Of a DNA stretch of 64,000 nt, positions 32,249-43,711 are shown in pieces. The stretch is from assembly GCA_026315105.1 (NCBI GenBank), contig CM048751.1, positions 341,046,649-341,110,648 of the forward strand, in the 5' to 3' direction. Made by a program: the position numbers and the translations under genes. Source of the DNA: Locusta migratoria. Lineage: Eukaryota > Arthropoda > Insecta > Orthoptera > Acrididae. A model generated the notes under the pieces. The model did no database searches. It was not told where the DNA came from and was given only the letters and a program-made list of their open reading frames with translations. Position 1 is the first letter of the stretch, and every line of letters starts with the position of its first letter.

Positions 32249-34930
32249 GTTCACTTCAAGTCAATTTCTCTATGAACAAGAGACCTTAAACTTTCAACTT
32301 AACTTAGAACTGGATGACACTGCTTCATTAACGCCGTTTCTTAATTGGTGTGTGGTGGAGGGCACTTTTTATACAACTGCTGTTTCCGCCTGTTTCTGTT
32401 TCAGTATTTCTGGTAAGACTTAGTGTGAGTTCATATCGCCCTATCTTTTACCTTCGCGATCTTTCCGTGACTAATATGTAAGAGGGGTCAGGTGAAAAAG
32501 AAATAAAAGAAATGTATCGAATGTCTCTGTTGTATTTTCATGAAAAAGATTGAAATTGAATGAAACATTTCACACATTCAAAATTTGAAAAGTGTAAAAT
32601 AATCATTCAAATGGAAAATGCATATAAACGTGGTTTTAAAATTGCTACCGTGTTAAAGATAGTTCCAAAAAATTTTCGAATTTTTAATAGCTATGTCAGG
32701 CATTATAGTAACACTGGAACATGAAGTGTTCTTGCTTCATGAGTAACGCTAGCAGTAGCGTTTAGTTGTCACCGACTTGAAGGGTAATTTATTTCATTAC
32801 CTTTCTGAAGTCGATAAGAGGTATGACGCGGTGGCGGCAGCCACGGTCGTTTTGGTGAATGCAGCACAACGAGCTAGCGAAGGCGCGCGCGTCTGGAGAA
32901 GGGGAGCGCGCCTGCTGGAGAGAAAAGATAGTTGTTCTGAATAGACGAAGCCATCAAACGGAGTCTAACAGGTGTTCGGTAGACCTCCCCGAACTCACGC
33001 GTTTTGACTGTAACATAAGAAATAAATGAAATTCACGAATTGCATTGAACATTGCAATGGTTAGTAAATTAATGTCGTCCGCTGTCTGCGACGATACCGA
33101 TCGAATGATAATCTATCGACTTGAGATACCTGGCACCGAAAAGTCGCCATTAAGTTTGTACTCTGAAACCTATCACCGCGTAACGAGCAAATTGCAATTA
33201 AAACTATATCTGCAACGCATCCGGCCATGAGACTACGTAACATTTTATGAAAACAACGAGGCAGCCAACAGTAAGATAGGTTCGGAATCTATTGAGCACG
33301 TCATAAAGGAACGTGCACAAAATTAGTCTTTGATTCAAATGGAACGCTATTTAACGTAACAAGATGTTCTACCAATAACAGGTCGCTTGTAATTTCCATA
33401 TTGACCTGCGGACATATAATTTTATCAGGTAGCAAACTGGAAGGAAACTGGACAAAATTTAAGTATTTAGGAAGACTTTTCTGCGACAAATTGTGAGTCT
33501 TTTTGTTAGTTAATGGAGTAAAGAAAACATAACGATAAGGCCTACCTAGGAATCAACCATAAACCGAGAAACAAAACTGGTAATACGCTCAATGAGGTAT
33601 TCATTGATTTTTTTTTTCTCTCTTTAAAATAGCTGGCCACGTGGCATATATACAATTTGGAGAGCACAGTATCTCGAGCCTGAGTGGAATTATGGATCCT
33701 AACATGCAGGACGCCAGCTACAAAAACTCGTTCATCAGGTCACCAATGTAATCAAGATTTTTCAACGTCGTAGTAGGGCCTATTGTTTCGCAACTTCGGC
33801 ATCATGTGCCTCATGTAGATGTGAGTCTGATACGTAATTGTGCAGTGAGTTTTTCTTGTCACCTACATTAAATATTCTAAAAATTAACATCATAATATGC
33901 ACATTGCAGTAGTTAACTGAAACTGTGTTCAAGATGGTCGTTTCATACATTAACTACTCCTACTCTCTTTCACATTGCGAGCAATCTGCCTCAGCTGTGA
34001 GTAAATCAATGAGGTAGGGCTTACAGCAGTAATGTCTAGCTGTATAATAGTCACTTTCTAAAAACCTAGCCCATTTCGAAATCGGATCAGTTTTGTTGCA
34101 AAAGCTGGATCTCATCATTTCGTCTCATTACGTATTTAATTTATCCGCATACTGACAAACAAAACCACCCGTGCCAACAGTCTCCAGGCAAACTCATAGC
34201 AGATGCCATCCATAGCCACCTACTTCAAGAATATCAAGTGACATCACAAACGAAACAAAAGAACATTTTCTTAAATGAAATTATCAATTGTTATAAAATG
34301 ATGGTAAAATTTTAAATATAGATAGAACAACTTATTTGTAAATTACTTCAAATGTAGTCAACACATAAGGTATATAATAAATTCTGAAGCTGCATCAGCT
34401 GTTTTCTTTTATTAAGATCATTGCTATACAGGTCCACGACCGTCTTCACATTTTTATAGACCCATCTTCAGGTGTCAATTGTTTTCATATGAAAATTCAT
34501 TATAGTGACCCAAGGTTCTAATTGCTTTCATCTGCCATGGGAATAAAATTTCATTAGTTAATTTCAAACAGAAATTATCATTGTCATTCAGAATAAAAAC
34601 CAAGGACGTTAAAATGTGGGACAAATAGTGGCGTAATTTTGATTACTGTATTTTCCATGAAACCAGCAGATCGCCGACGAAGTGAAGGAGTACAAACCAA
34701 AGACGACTGTCCAAAGAATCGAAGAAACCGATAGATTATGGATTTGTATTTTGTTCATCTTTGCATCAAGTATTACGGCAACGTAAAAAAACTTACGATT
34801 ATGCACAACCACTCACAATCTCTGTTTTGTTTCAGCTTCACGAGGACTAAATTCAAAACATGCTTGTGTAAACATGATTTGATTATAATACTCAACTGCA
34901 TCGATGCTTTGGGTATATTTCCATAATAGC
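32249..34930. other. Core of the long-TIR element, no gene recognised
   Basis: No frame here is recognisable. A hairpin (CGACTTGAAGGGTAAT and its inverse) lies near 32776-32815. A G+C-rich patch GGCGCGCGCGTC lies near 32882. A motif ACCCATCTTCAGG lies near 34470. Overlapping short frames at 33045-33243 on both strands look like chance. Confidence 0.45.
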
Positions 34931-35121
34931 TGCTCATTTAGGTAATATTCCTTGAATGTGAGATGCATATGACAAGACAACGTAGATACAGTCCGTCTTT
35001 GGACAACAGTGGCTAGTATCATTGCAGAATATAATCGTTCGCCTAACTTTTTAATTTTGTTACAAAAAGATCTCACTGAAAGTTGGTGAGGGTAAGTTAT
35101 CAATTTATCAGTATTTCTCAA
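34813..35121 (-). other. Unrecognised inward open frame in the right arm
   Basis: The 102-residue minus frame has motifs LITYPHQL, CNKIKKL, LTFKEYYLNEQLLWKY and FEFSPREAETKQRL. The left arm (29455-29625) carries a decayed equivalent: TYPHQL is shared, and LTFQEYHQNE replaces LTFKEYYLNE when read in the matching frame. The 3' end of the right copy is followed by GTGAGT, a possible splice donor. It may be a remnant exon of the element's own gene. I recognise no family, and a chance frame remains possible. Confidence 0.35.
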
Positions 35122-35399
35122 TCCTGTTGTCTGCTTGCTTTCGGACTGAAGCCTTTCCTTATGATGGCATTTGCTAGTGCGGCATGGCTAAAATCAAGTT
35201 GAGTCAAGATGCTTGTAGGATTGAGGATATTGTGAGCTGTCGATTTCAATATGTGAAGTGTTTGATAACTTACTGTTTAGTGGCGGATGGGACAACGTTC
35301 ATTTCTAGTAACTTTTCATGGGGAAAAAAATTAAAAAATTGTCACAACCTAACAAAGTAATTGTTTAGTCTTTTTGTTTTTGCTTTTTTTTTGGGGGGG

Positions 35400-37262
35400 G
35401 GGAGGTGGAAGGGGGTGAAACTGTAATTGTAATGGATGTTTACGTATCTCAGTCTTTGACCTACCATATGTTGCAAGCCGAATATCAGTATTTTTAACTT
35501 CTCTAGTCATTTGCTGAAAATATATCATAATCCTGTAAAGCTTCAAAAATATAATGGCTGGTTTAGGCCTCATTGGACGAATTAAATATCTGCATCCTAA
35601 ATGTGACAATGGAATCTATCAGGAGAGAGCGCCGCATATTAACCGAAATGCGCGACTCCCCTCTAGAAGCCCATATGAGACGAGCGCGATTTCTCGTCTC
35701 TTATCGCTACACAGGGCTTCCTAGTACAGCTAAGAACTGGCAACATCGTTGCTGATATTTGGCAACACTGTGACAGTGCAGTTACTTCTGCAAGTGGTAC
35801 TGAATTGTCTGGCTAAGTTCCCTTGACATTCCTCTTCTACTTTCATGACTCATGCTGTATAATGCCCACGTGATATGAGAGACAGAAATTTAACTTTTGC
35901 ACTCAAGGTATGCAGTTATTCGTGTTGGTTACTTTCAGGTTATCTTTCGCGATGCATTAGAGGCTCAGCATTGAATATGTGAGAGGTTGAGGGGACGATG
36001 CCACAGTGTGTGGTTGGCTGTGTGGTTCTGCTTGTGTCTTGTGATGTAACCCTGGTGTGAGTTGGCAGTTCTAAGCCGGGTCGGAGAAAGTATGTTTGGG
36101 GATGGAATCTCATTTTACTTCGTTTTATTTTACTTTATACGCTGCAGATTGCAAGAAGAAACTCTTTAACGGAATCAGAAGAAAAACTTTATACAATAAG
36201 CCTTTATGAAAGGTCGACTCCAAATAATGGAAATTGTGTTTGATGTCTTCTTTGCTTCACCATACAAACGCCTTTGAAGAAATTCGAATTGATCTCCATT
36301 GATGCGAAATATCTGCTGTAGAAATGAGACATGAAGACACGAACCTTGCTGTGTGCCTGTGTTGCTTTAGTACGTGCAGTGAAACGTATTCACATAATTT
36401 AGCTCATACATTTACCGTAAGGAATGAAACAACGACACTAAAACATTTTAGTGAGTTACACATTGTGTCTTGATGAAAATATATGAACTGATGACAATAA
36501 CAAATTACATGAGGGGCTTTTCTGAAAGGAAAAGGGTCGAGATTTAAACCAAAAATAAGTGTTAACCATCGTAGAGTGCCATGGATTGAATCAACGACTA
36601 TGACAATATTTTGCCTCTCTAATGTATTATGTATTAGTTTAATAATATGGTCATCATTCAAAATGGGTTGTCTGCTCCGTTCATATCGTGTCTGAAATAC
36701 ACATCGCAACCTTTTTTGTGGTTCAACACTCGGCAACACTACAGCATGTTACATATCGAGGGCGATGAGCGGCAGCAGGCGCTGTGGGCAGAGGGCGAGG
36801 CAGCGCTGTGTAGTGCCGCCACCGCTGCTGCCGGCGAGTGGGCCGCGGAGAGCTCTGCCAAGTGCTGCGGCCAGAGGCAGCAATGTTATTGGGCTGAAAT
36901 GTTATTAACAGTGTATCAAAAAAATGATATACATTATGCATAGGCTCCCCTTACACATGTGGTAACAGCATGCACGAGGGACGTGAATTAATTTTTTTTT
37001 GTCAAAAGTCGATTTCGATTGCAAAGACTTGCGCGTCACTCACGCACTTTACCGCAAGACCATGGATGTAGCTGACATACACCGCTTCTAACTGTACATA
37101 AGAAGTACTGCATGAACTCCCGCAGTCTACAGTGTTGCCAGATTGTGCAGATAGTCGGACTTAGAGCGAATCAGCACGGCCACGTTTATTGTCCCATGTC
37201 GCGATCGACTCGGACTTAGGCTCAGCGCCGGCTGGCCGGCGGCCAGGTTTTTTGTCAAAGAG
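35400..37262 (-). repeat. Right arm of the long inverted repeat
   Basis: This is the reverse complement of 26106-27955. An inward minus-strand frame at 36404-36739 (111 residues: CVFQTRYERSRQPILND, LIHNTLERQN) matches the left-arm frame with a later 1-base shift. An opposite-strand frame at 36647-36943 is its shadow. Confidence 0.85.
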
Positions 37263-37731
37263 TGTACATCGAAAACAAGCCAGTAATCATTAAGAACTAA
37301 CTGCAGAGAAATATAAAATTAGGCGGGCACAAAGCCTCAAACTGAACACAACACAATTTACTAGTGACGCTAGACCAAAAGGAATACAACTGTACTACAA
37401 GCAAGCTGATGTCTACACTGAGCGCTGACATAGCTATATCCGGCATACGAGCGACCGGTAGCTGTCCTAGCTGGGTTTACACTCTCTTCCACACACACCA
37501 TCGGAGCGCTTATAAAGACTGAGGGCTACAATAGGTACTAAGTCTTGATTGGCTGGGCACTGTCACATGTTTTCTCGTAAAATAGTGCCGCATTACGGCG
37601 CCGTCTTGTTGAAGTTGTCGTTGTTGTTGTTTTGATGTACTGTTTGTTTGGACGCCTTAGCAGGAAACTACGCAGTCCACCTTGCCTTCCTGTTGTGCAG
37701 GCACTCTAAACAGTCAGGGGCCGCCATAGCA
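37263..37731 (-). repeat. Gypsy LTR (5' LTR), second segment
   Basis: It resumes at TGTACATCGAAAACAAGCC, matching CTTACAAACGAAAACAAGCC at 20945 onward, and follows the intact LTR to GCCATAGCA at 37731. With 26020-26105 it forms one LTR. Confidence 0.85.
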
Positions 37732-39070
37732 AAACTTATCCGTTTTGCTAATAGTAAATGGGAAATTAGGGAAGCCGAGTGGAACCCATACAGGCGCACA
37801 ATTAAATGCTCAATTGAAAACTTTCCAGATGATATATGGAAGTTAGATCGTTGTCAAGTATCAGATTCTGTAGAAACAGCAGCTCAAATCAAAATTCCTC
37901 AGAAAAAAAGATTACCGTCGTGAAATACCGTCCCCCTCCTTGGTGATATCCAGCGTGCTCTCGAGAAATTGCAAAACAAAGACTATCTCTGCGACATAAT
38001 CAGCAGTTTCCAGCTATAGCTTATGAAAGTACGAAGAATTACTGCTCGAGTCAACAGTTTTTTTAACAGACTAAAAAGGAAAGTTGGATCACACTTTATT
38101 CTTCTCTCACGAGATAATCTAGCCCAACAAAAACATGGGATAAGACTAGGTATTTCGTCACAGCAGACTGCCTTCACTAGTTCCCTCTACTACTGAGTGG
38201 CTAGAACATTTTATTGATGCACTGATGCCCCTGCAGCTCCACACTTGAATTGTCCATCCTTGTGGTGTTATAGACAGTAATCATATTACTTCGTCCTTTA
38301 TCTATGAACAATATTAATGAAGACATTAAATCCTCAAGATATACATGTCTGGGTATAGATTATATTCATTAGCCAATGTTAGAGAACTTACACATGGGAG
38401 GGTTAGAACTGCTTCTAAACTTATAACTATGGATGATGCAGGATCTACCATAGTCCTGGAGGTTCAAGTAATTTTACCAATACTTAAAACAGGAAAAAAT
38501 TCTAACTTATATTCCGCCTAATTGCATTATCTTCTTGTGTCATAAAAACTCTAAAATGTGTGGTTAAAAAGAGATAAAACTCTCAAGTAAGGACCAACAG
38601 CCAATATGGATTCAGAAAATGAAAGGGAACTATAGACAATATGTATTCGCTAACTACGGATATAACACCTGGATGAAGTCAGAAACTACTGTACTTGTAG
38701 TGTTTCTTGGTGGCAACGTAGCATAAGGGCGTGAAAATATTCACCTTCTCTTACATAAATTAGAGACGTTTGTTTTTCACCTAGACTAATATATGATATC
38801 ACCGTAACACATTGATCTCTCAAAGAAAAATTTACGTTAAATTCAGGGATATAATGCATGGTCCGTTGCTAGTTTCCAAAAGTTTACCACTAGGAGGAAT
38901 TTTGAGTTACTATTGGTATATTATCTAAACTCACGATTTAGAAAACACATTTGCTGTACCTACCAAAATTTTACAATATGCATATGATATACGAGTATAT
39001 TCTACGTAAATTCATATTATTAAGCCAAATCGAATTTGCCAACAATTATAGCTCACGTAGATAAATGGAT
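37732..39070 (+). pseudogene. LINE X, right part: linker and reverse transcriptase
   Basis: The frame continues that of 20785-20867 across the Gypsy site: KLIRFANSKWEIREAEW and YRRTIKCSIENF. It then runs with frame changes through TKKESW near 38080, GLELLL, NSQYGF/NMDSENERE (near 38600-38640), YSLTTDI, MHGPLLVSKSLPLGGILSY near 38855-38905, THDLENTFAVPTKILQYAYD near 38930-38990 and VDKWI. These are the linker and palm blocks of a non-LTR reverse transcriptase. The usual G-L-P-Q-G reads S-L-P-L-G, and the catalytic YADD reads YAYD (38978-38989), so even the active site is lost. It is truncated by the Tc1 fragment after 39070. Confidence 0.65.
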
Positions 39071-39079
39071 TTATACCTT

Positions 39080-39690
39080 CTGGCCATTAAAATTGCTACA
39101 CCACGAAGATGACATGCTACAGACGCGAAATTTAAGCGACAGGAAGAACATGCTGTGATATGCAAATGATTAGCTATTCAGAGCATTCACACAAGGTGCT
39201 GACATGAGAAAAGTTTCCAACCGATTTCTCATACCCAAACAGCAGTTGACCGGCGTTGCCTGGCGAAACCTTGTTGTGATGCCTCGTGTAAGGTCGGATT
39301 GTAGCCTATCACGATTGCGGTTTATTGTATCGTGACACTGTTGCTCGCGTTGGTCACGATCCAATGACTGTTAGCAGAATATGGAACCGGTGGGTTCAGG
39401 AGGGCAATACGGAACGCCTTGCTAGATCCCAAAGGTTCGAATCACTAGCAGTCGATATGACAGGCATCTTATCTGCATGGCTGTAATGGATTGTGCAGCC
39501 ACGTCTCGATCCCTGAGTCAACAGATGGCGACAGCAACAGATGCAAGACAACAACCATCTGCACGAACAGTTCGACGACATTTGCAGCAGCATGGACTAC
39601 CAGCTCGGAGACCATGGCTGCGGTTACCCTTCCCGCGTCTCGTGGCCGCTCGGTCTGGTCATTCTGTGCTGGTCTTCTGGTGAGGTAAGG
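39080..39690 (+). pseudogene. Tc1-like transposon, 5' part with transposase N-terminus
   Basis: The left end CTTCTGGCCATTAAAATTGC follows a TA and resembles insect Tc1-group ends. Plus frames then read VMPRVRSDCSLSRLRFIV, TVSRIW-like (VGHDPMTV), NRWVQEGNTERL, SSRYDRHLICMAVMDCAATSR and SLSQQMATATDARQQPSARTV, ending RRPWLRLPFPR. This is the paired helix-turn-helix DNA-binding region of a Tc1 transposase. It runs up to the point where the DDE domain should start; the domain is absent after 39690. Frame changes occur at about 39370 and 39450. It inserted into or beside the end of LINE X. Confidence 0.7.
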
Positions 39691-41937
39691 TTGGTTCTGT
39701 TCTTGTGTTTGGAGACAGTAGCGTTTCATTGTCTAGCACGTTTAACTTAGACTCGTGAACTTAGAATCATTTTTTGGAATATTTTCTCCGATCGTGTGCG
39801 GAAATGTGTTCTCGTATTTCAATTGAGTGATTTCCAATAGATAAACGCGGTGTGTGTGATTCTGGTTGCAGTTTGATAACAACCAGGTATGCTAAAACCT
39901 TTTGTGATCATGTAGCGGTGTATGAACTCTCTCTGTGTAAATACTTTCTAGCTTTGTGGGGCCCAATTTCTTATAGGTGATATGTTCATTTTTGTACAGT
40001 GCATGTAAAAATCTTCTCATCGTTTCCTTCCGTGAGTGATATATGTTCCATGTGGTTGGTTCATAGAAGAAAGCCTTCAGCTTCCACTCTTGTTGGTTCC
40101 ATGCCCATCACGCAAGTAACTATGCGGATATCCTTCTGATTTCCACTAATATTTCGCGATATTCTCTCCATGCCTATTTTAATTTTGCTGTTTCGTCTCC
40201 GACTTGTAGTACGCACTCTGCCTTTGTTAGTAATTCTCTCTGAGCCTTGCACAACCTCCTTCAATAGCTCCCTTATGTAATTCTAAACATTTCTGTGCTG
40301 AAATTCTTAATTTTATTTTTCCGACTTTGTAATTATTTCACTTTTACGAGTTTTTTGAGACTGGACTTCATCCGTCTCTGTAATCGCTCCCTATAGCGTG
40401 TAGCTGCATTTCTTTCGCTTCTATGGGTTGCATGCCGTAATTCTCATTTTTATTTTTCCGACTTGCAATTATTTCATTATGTGTCTTCTCTGAGACAGGA
40501 CCTCATCTGTCTCTGTGATCGCCCCCTATCGCTTGTAGCTGTATTTCATTCGCTTCGTTATATAACTCTAAGCATTTCTCTTTTGTATTAGACATTTAGA
40601 GGGCTTCAAGTACTTATCGATGTAAAATTGGAATAAAAATACATTTTATAATTTAGGCTTGATTAAGTCACTGCAAAAGTCAGAAATACCGGTATAATTT
40701 TTGGCACTTCAAACCTACTACATTCTCTACATTCTGCAAGTGTCCCTTTCACAAAATGTATGCATCTGTACTACACTTCATTTTGCCTAAATTCTCCACC
40801 ATGGCGTCATTGCCCCAGTTCAAAAATATGGCTAAGAACGTCAATTTAAAGCCAAAGATTTTGCGAAACAGGTTAGAGACACGAAATCGAAGCTAGATAT
40901 CTACAGATTACGTTAATACGTGTATTAAAAAGCACTGACAGCCTATAGAGGTAATTATTTCAATAAAATAAGGCTAGAGAAATAGATCCAAAACGCTGGA
41001 AACTAACAATTTCTTTCGCCGGTCAACAATCACGGTCGGCGACTATAGCAATTTGTTCGCGGTAGGTAACGGTGACAGAACACTGGCAAGCATACTCGTA
41101 CTGCAAACCGTTCGTTATAAAACTGGGGTGGCGCGATTACCAAGGGTGGCGCCGTTACCCTGGTCTCTCCTACGTTTCAGCACCTGCCCATCAGCCTTTG
41201 AAAACCCAAATTACCGTAGTGAAGTTGCAGTGCTGACGAATATGAGCAAGCTGACAGGCGACAGTTTAACAAAGTCCATTGTCGCCTCCTATGATAGACA
41301 CCCGTCGCTTCTTTGTATTACTGCTTTGGCGAAATGACATTTTAGAGATTACAACGTGATATTAACGTGCATTTACAGTAGTGGGACAAAGGTAAAGTTG
41401 CTTCTTGTTAGCAGAGGATGGGAACATAACTCGTTAAAAATATATTTGTCTGTGTTACGTACAAGTTTGCCACCCTACTGTAATAAAGTTAGTAGATCAC
41501 TGAATTGGTAGCAGTAGTAAACATTAAGACACGGTGGCCTTCGGCACACGCTAGGCAAGCCTCGCGCGGCACTTTAAACGGTCTGTGGAGCGTATTTCTG
41601 GTTGTAATTCAACAATACTTGTTATTGTTACTGATGGTTAGGTGGTGGTTACCTGAGCAATTATTATTTTTTAATAAGTTGTGTGCGACGTTTGCCTAGG
41701 TGTGACGAAGGCCACCCATAAGACATTCAAGACAAAGTGTCCCCTACAACGAGTAAGAAGTCGGAGCTCAACTAAGCATCGATTGCAACTTATGGACACT
41801 CTGGTACCTATCTTTGTTGGCAAAGATTTCAGTCTAACTCTCATATTCATAACACAAGTTATTTTTAGCACGAGTGTAAAAAATATTAAAAATTAAATAA
41901 GTTTCTGGGGGAAAGGGGGTTGAACACCCTCGTCCCT
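39691..41937. other. Unassigned stretch with a tandem duplication
   Basis: No gene was recognised. Short frames at 41053-41337, 41505-41699 and 41681-41896 lack domains. A local tandem duplication lies at about 40270-40580. Confidence 0.4.
40270..40585 (+). repeat. Imperfect tandem duplication, period about 137 bp
   Basis: TTTTATTTTTCCGACTT-TAATTATTTCA and TCTCTGTRATCGCYCCCTAT occur twice about 137 bases apart (40310 and 40447 onward). TTATRTAAYTCTAARCATTTC stands at both outer edges. Confidence 0.7.
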
Positions 41938-41952
41938 CCCCCCCCCCCCCCC
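41938..41952 (+). repeat. Poly-C run
   Basis: Fifteen consecutive Cs. Confidence 0.95.
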
Positions 41953-41968
41953 TTATCAACGCCACAGG

Positions 41969-42052
41969 GAAAGCAAATAGCTAGTAGTGGCACTGAGTAC
42001 ACTCCGCCACGCACCTGTGGCTGGATTGTGCCGTATGTGTGTGGATGCAGAA
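41969..42052 (+). repeat. 3'-end fragment of the CR1/Daphne-like LINE
   Basis: AGCTAGTAGTGGCACTGAGTAC and CCGCCACGCACCTGTGG-TGGATTG repeat the 3' untranslated end seen at 62340-62415 (ACTAGTAGTGGTAGTGAGTAC, CCGCCACGCACC). Only the extreme 3' end is present. Confidence 0.7.
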
Positions 42053-42138
42053 ACTAACGTATAGGGAGGACTCGTCCCTCCGACGGGAAGCAGACGCGCA
42101 TTCCGCATTAAGGCGCCTTAAAGCGCACGGGCATTCCA

Positions 42139-42341
42139 AAAATGCTCAAATGTTTGTAAATCTATGGGACTTAACTGCTGGGTTATTAGTCCCTAGCTTA
42201 CAAACTACTTAAACTAAGTTAAACTAACCTAAGGTCAACACACACACATCCATGCCTGAGGGAGGATTCGAACCTCCGACGCGGGAGGCCGTCCGATCCA
42301 TAACATGGCGCTCCAGACCGCTGGGCTACTCCCGCGCGGCT
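42139..42341 (-). repeat. SINE A (CA-containing subfamily), full-length
   Basis: Perfect 11-bp duplications CGGGCATTCCA lie at 42128-42138 and 42342-42352. The inverse B-box GGATTCGAACCTCC is present. The body has ACACACACATCCATGCC instead of ATATCCATGCC, a subfamily shared with 52574-52771 and 63294-63430. Confidence 0.9.
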
Positions 42342-42352
42342 CGGGCATTCCA

Positions 42353-43304
42353 GCACGGCTTTTAGTAAGAGAAGAGACTAAGAGAAAAGCTTCATTCTAG
42401 AGTGAAACAGTTATGAAATGTGCCTTTTGTGTGTATGTGTGTGTGACGCTTGGGTATTGTCTCACAGTTGCTTTATTCTCTTGACTTCCAACGAATTATT
42501 ATCGTGACGTGATAGTCGTGAAGTTTGCGTCTCAACACAGAAAATTTGGAAGGTGGCGTAGTTGCCAACTTCGGCTACCACATTGCAACGTAACTTTACT
42601 TGACACAGACAAGGGAGAAACGGAACGTGCGTCGGTAACGTCGATGTTGTCACTAGCCATGACAGGCCTGCTGTGGTGACGGGTGGTATCTTGTTTGTAC
42701 CCTGCTTGTGTTGCTGAATGTCCCACGGAAACTGGACACGCACACTAGACGTTAATAATTGTAAGTCAAATATGAGCGAACTAGTGAAAGACCATCACGC
42801 ACTAATCTGATTAAAAAGTCTGACACATTAAATGATAACGTAATTGAGATTTGCATACAGCAAGGTACAACTGCATTGGAGTTAAGTCCAGTCACATAAT
42901 AGATAGAGTCGAAGTACACAGCTGGCATCTACAACTGCATCAAGAGGGCGGCATGTAATAGTCAAACATTTGCAGAACTTGTAATAAATGCATATTCACG
43001 AAATAGATAATAGTTCAGCGTAACTATACAGAGTATATATTAGTAACGTCTTTCGTGTTTCGTAGTTACGATAGATTAGTCAACGGGAGTACCATTTAGA
43101 ACAGTTACCTGCTGGCAGCAGAAAAGCCAGGACAGCCCAGCCTAGCCGATTCCAGCACTGGCCACATGGGCTACATTTTGTTCCGAAGATGACCTACATC
43201 AGGTCGAAACCGGTCAATAAAAACTGTTAATTTTTGCGATCAAGACTGTTTTTGTAATATTAATCATGCCAAATAGATCACTGTTTCTCTCCTTTGACAA
43301 TGTT
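42353..43304. other. Unassigned stretch
   Basis: No gene was recognised. A short (GT)n lies near 42430. The motif CCGAAGATGACCTACATCAGGTCGAAACCGGTC lies near 43180-43213 and resembles the ends of dispersed insect repeats. Confidence 0.4.
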
Positions 43305-43487
43305 GTTTATGTTAGGGATCTGTAAATTTATATTGCCACTTGTTTATTTTTTGTCGCTAGTAGTACTCTGTGTTTAATTAATTATGTTTTGTCTGATGCG
43401 TGTGTGTCTTCTGTGTTGTGCACGAACTAATTTAATAAAACGTATTTTCACGTATTTTTCCACTAGTCTTAGAAAAATTACTCAACA

Positions 43488-43711
43488 GAAGGTTATGGGC
43501 CCAGTACGCTTCTACTGCCAGGAATCTTACACTAGAAAAGTTCTGGAGAAATTTGGAATGAGTGAAGCCAAGCCAGTGTCAACACCACTTGAACTTGGTT
43601 TGGACTTCGAAACAACTAAATCAACTGACATGTCTGTCCCAAATCTCCAGACCTGACATGTGTTTTGCTGTAAATCTCCGTAGCACATATAATCACTGTT
43701 GCAACATGCCT
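43488..43711 (+). pseudogene. Copia reverse transcriptase C-terminal fragment
   Basis: The frame reads YTRKVLEKFGMSEAKPVSTP and LELGLDFE, the Copia region downstream of the YVDD box, and after a one-base shift PDMCFAVNLRSTYNHCCNMP. It stops at the foreign segment and resumes at 44450. The catalytic box itself is deleted. Confidence 0.85.

Larger units (their letters stand above)
26106..37262. mobile_element. 11.16-kb element with ~1.86-kb terminal inverted repeats
   Basis: The left arm (26106-27955) and right arm (35400-37262) are reverse complements of each other at roughly 96% by eye; a 60-base block at 26461-26520 differs at two sites. The ends are CTCTGTGACAAAAAA and, inverted, CTCTTTGACAAAAAA. 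TGTACA stands at both edges (26100-26105, 37263-37268). Because TGTACA is a palindrome, the duplication could be 6, 4 (GTAC) or 2 (TA) bases. The flanks are the two parts of one Gypsy LTR, so this is a single insertion. Inner, weaker inverted homology continues (29300-29625 against 34935-35235). The core holds SINE insertions and no recognised transposase. I do not recognise the family. It could be a long-TIR or foldback DNA transposon, or two head-to-head copies fused into one unit. Confidence 0.75.
20868..37731 (-). mobile_element. Gypsy LTR retrotransposon, split by an 11.16-kb element
   Basis: The element comprises an LTR at 20868-21405, an internal region at 21406-26019, and a second LTR at 26020-26105 plus 37263-37731 interrupted by the long-TIR element. 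The flanks AAATT (20863-20867) and AAACT (37732-37736) fit a 5-bp duplication with one transition. Both LTRs run TGTAGC to ATAGCA or ACAGCA on the plus strand. Without the insertion the element is about 5.7 kb. The primer-site region next to the split LTR reads GGCGACAAGGATAAAAC on the minus strand, like the GGCGAC-GAGGAT start common in insect Gypsy elements. Genes lie on the minus strand in the order gag, protease, reverse transcriptase, RNase H, integrase. All are broken. Confidence 0.85.

Noticed and set aside
26106..37262. Polinton/Maverick identity for the long-TIR element
   Set aside because: A 6-bp duplication and long TIRs would fit. However, no protein-primed polymerase, retroviral-type integrase, ATPase or capsid-like frame is visible, and the termini do not start with the AGT usual in that group.
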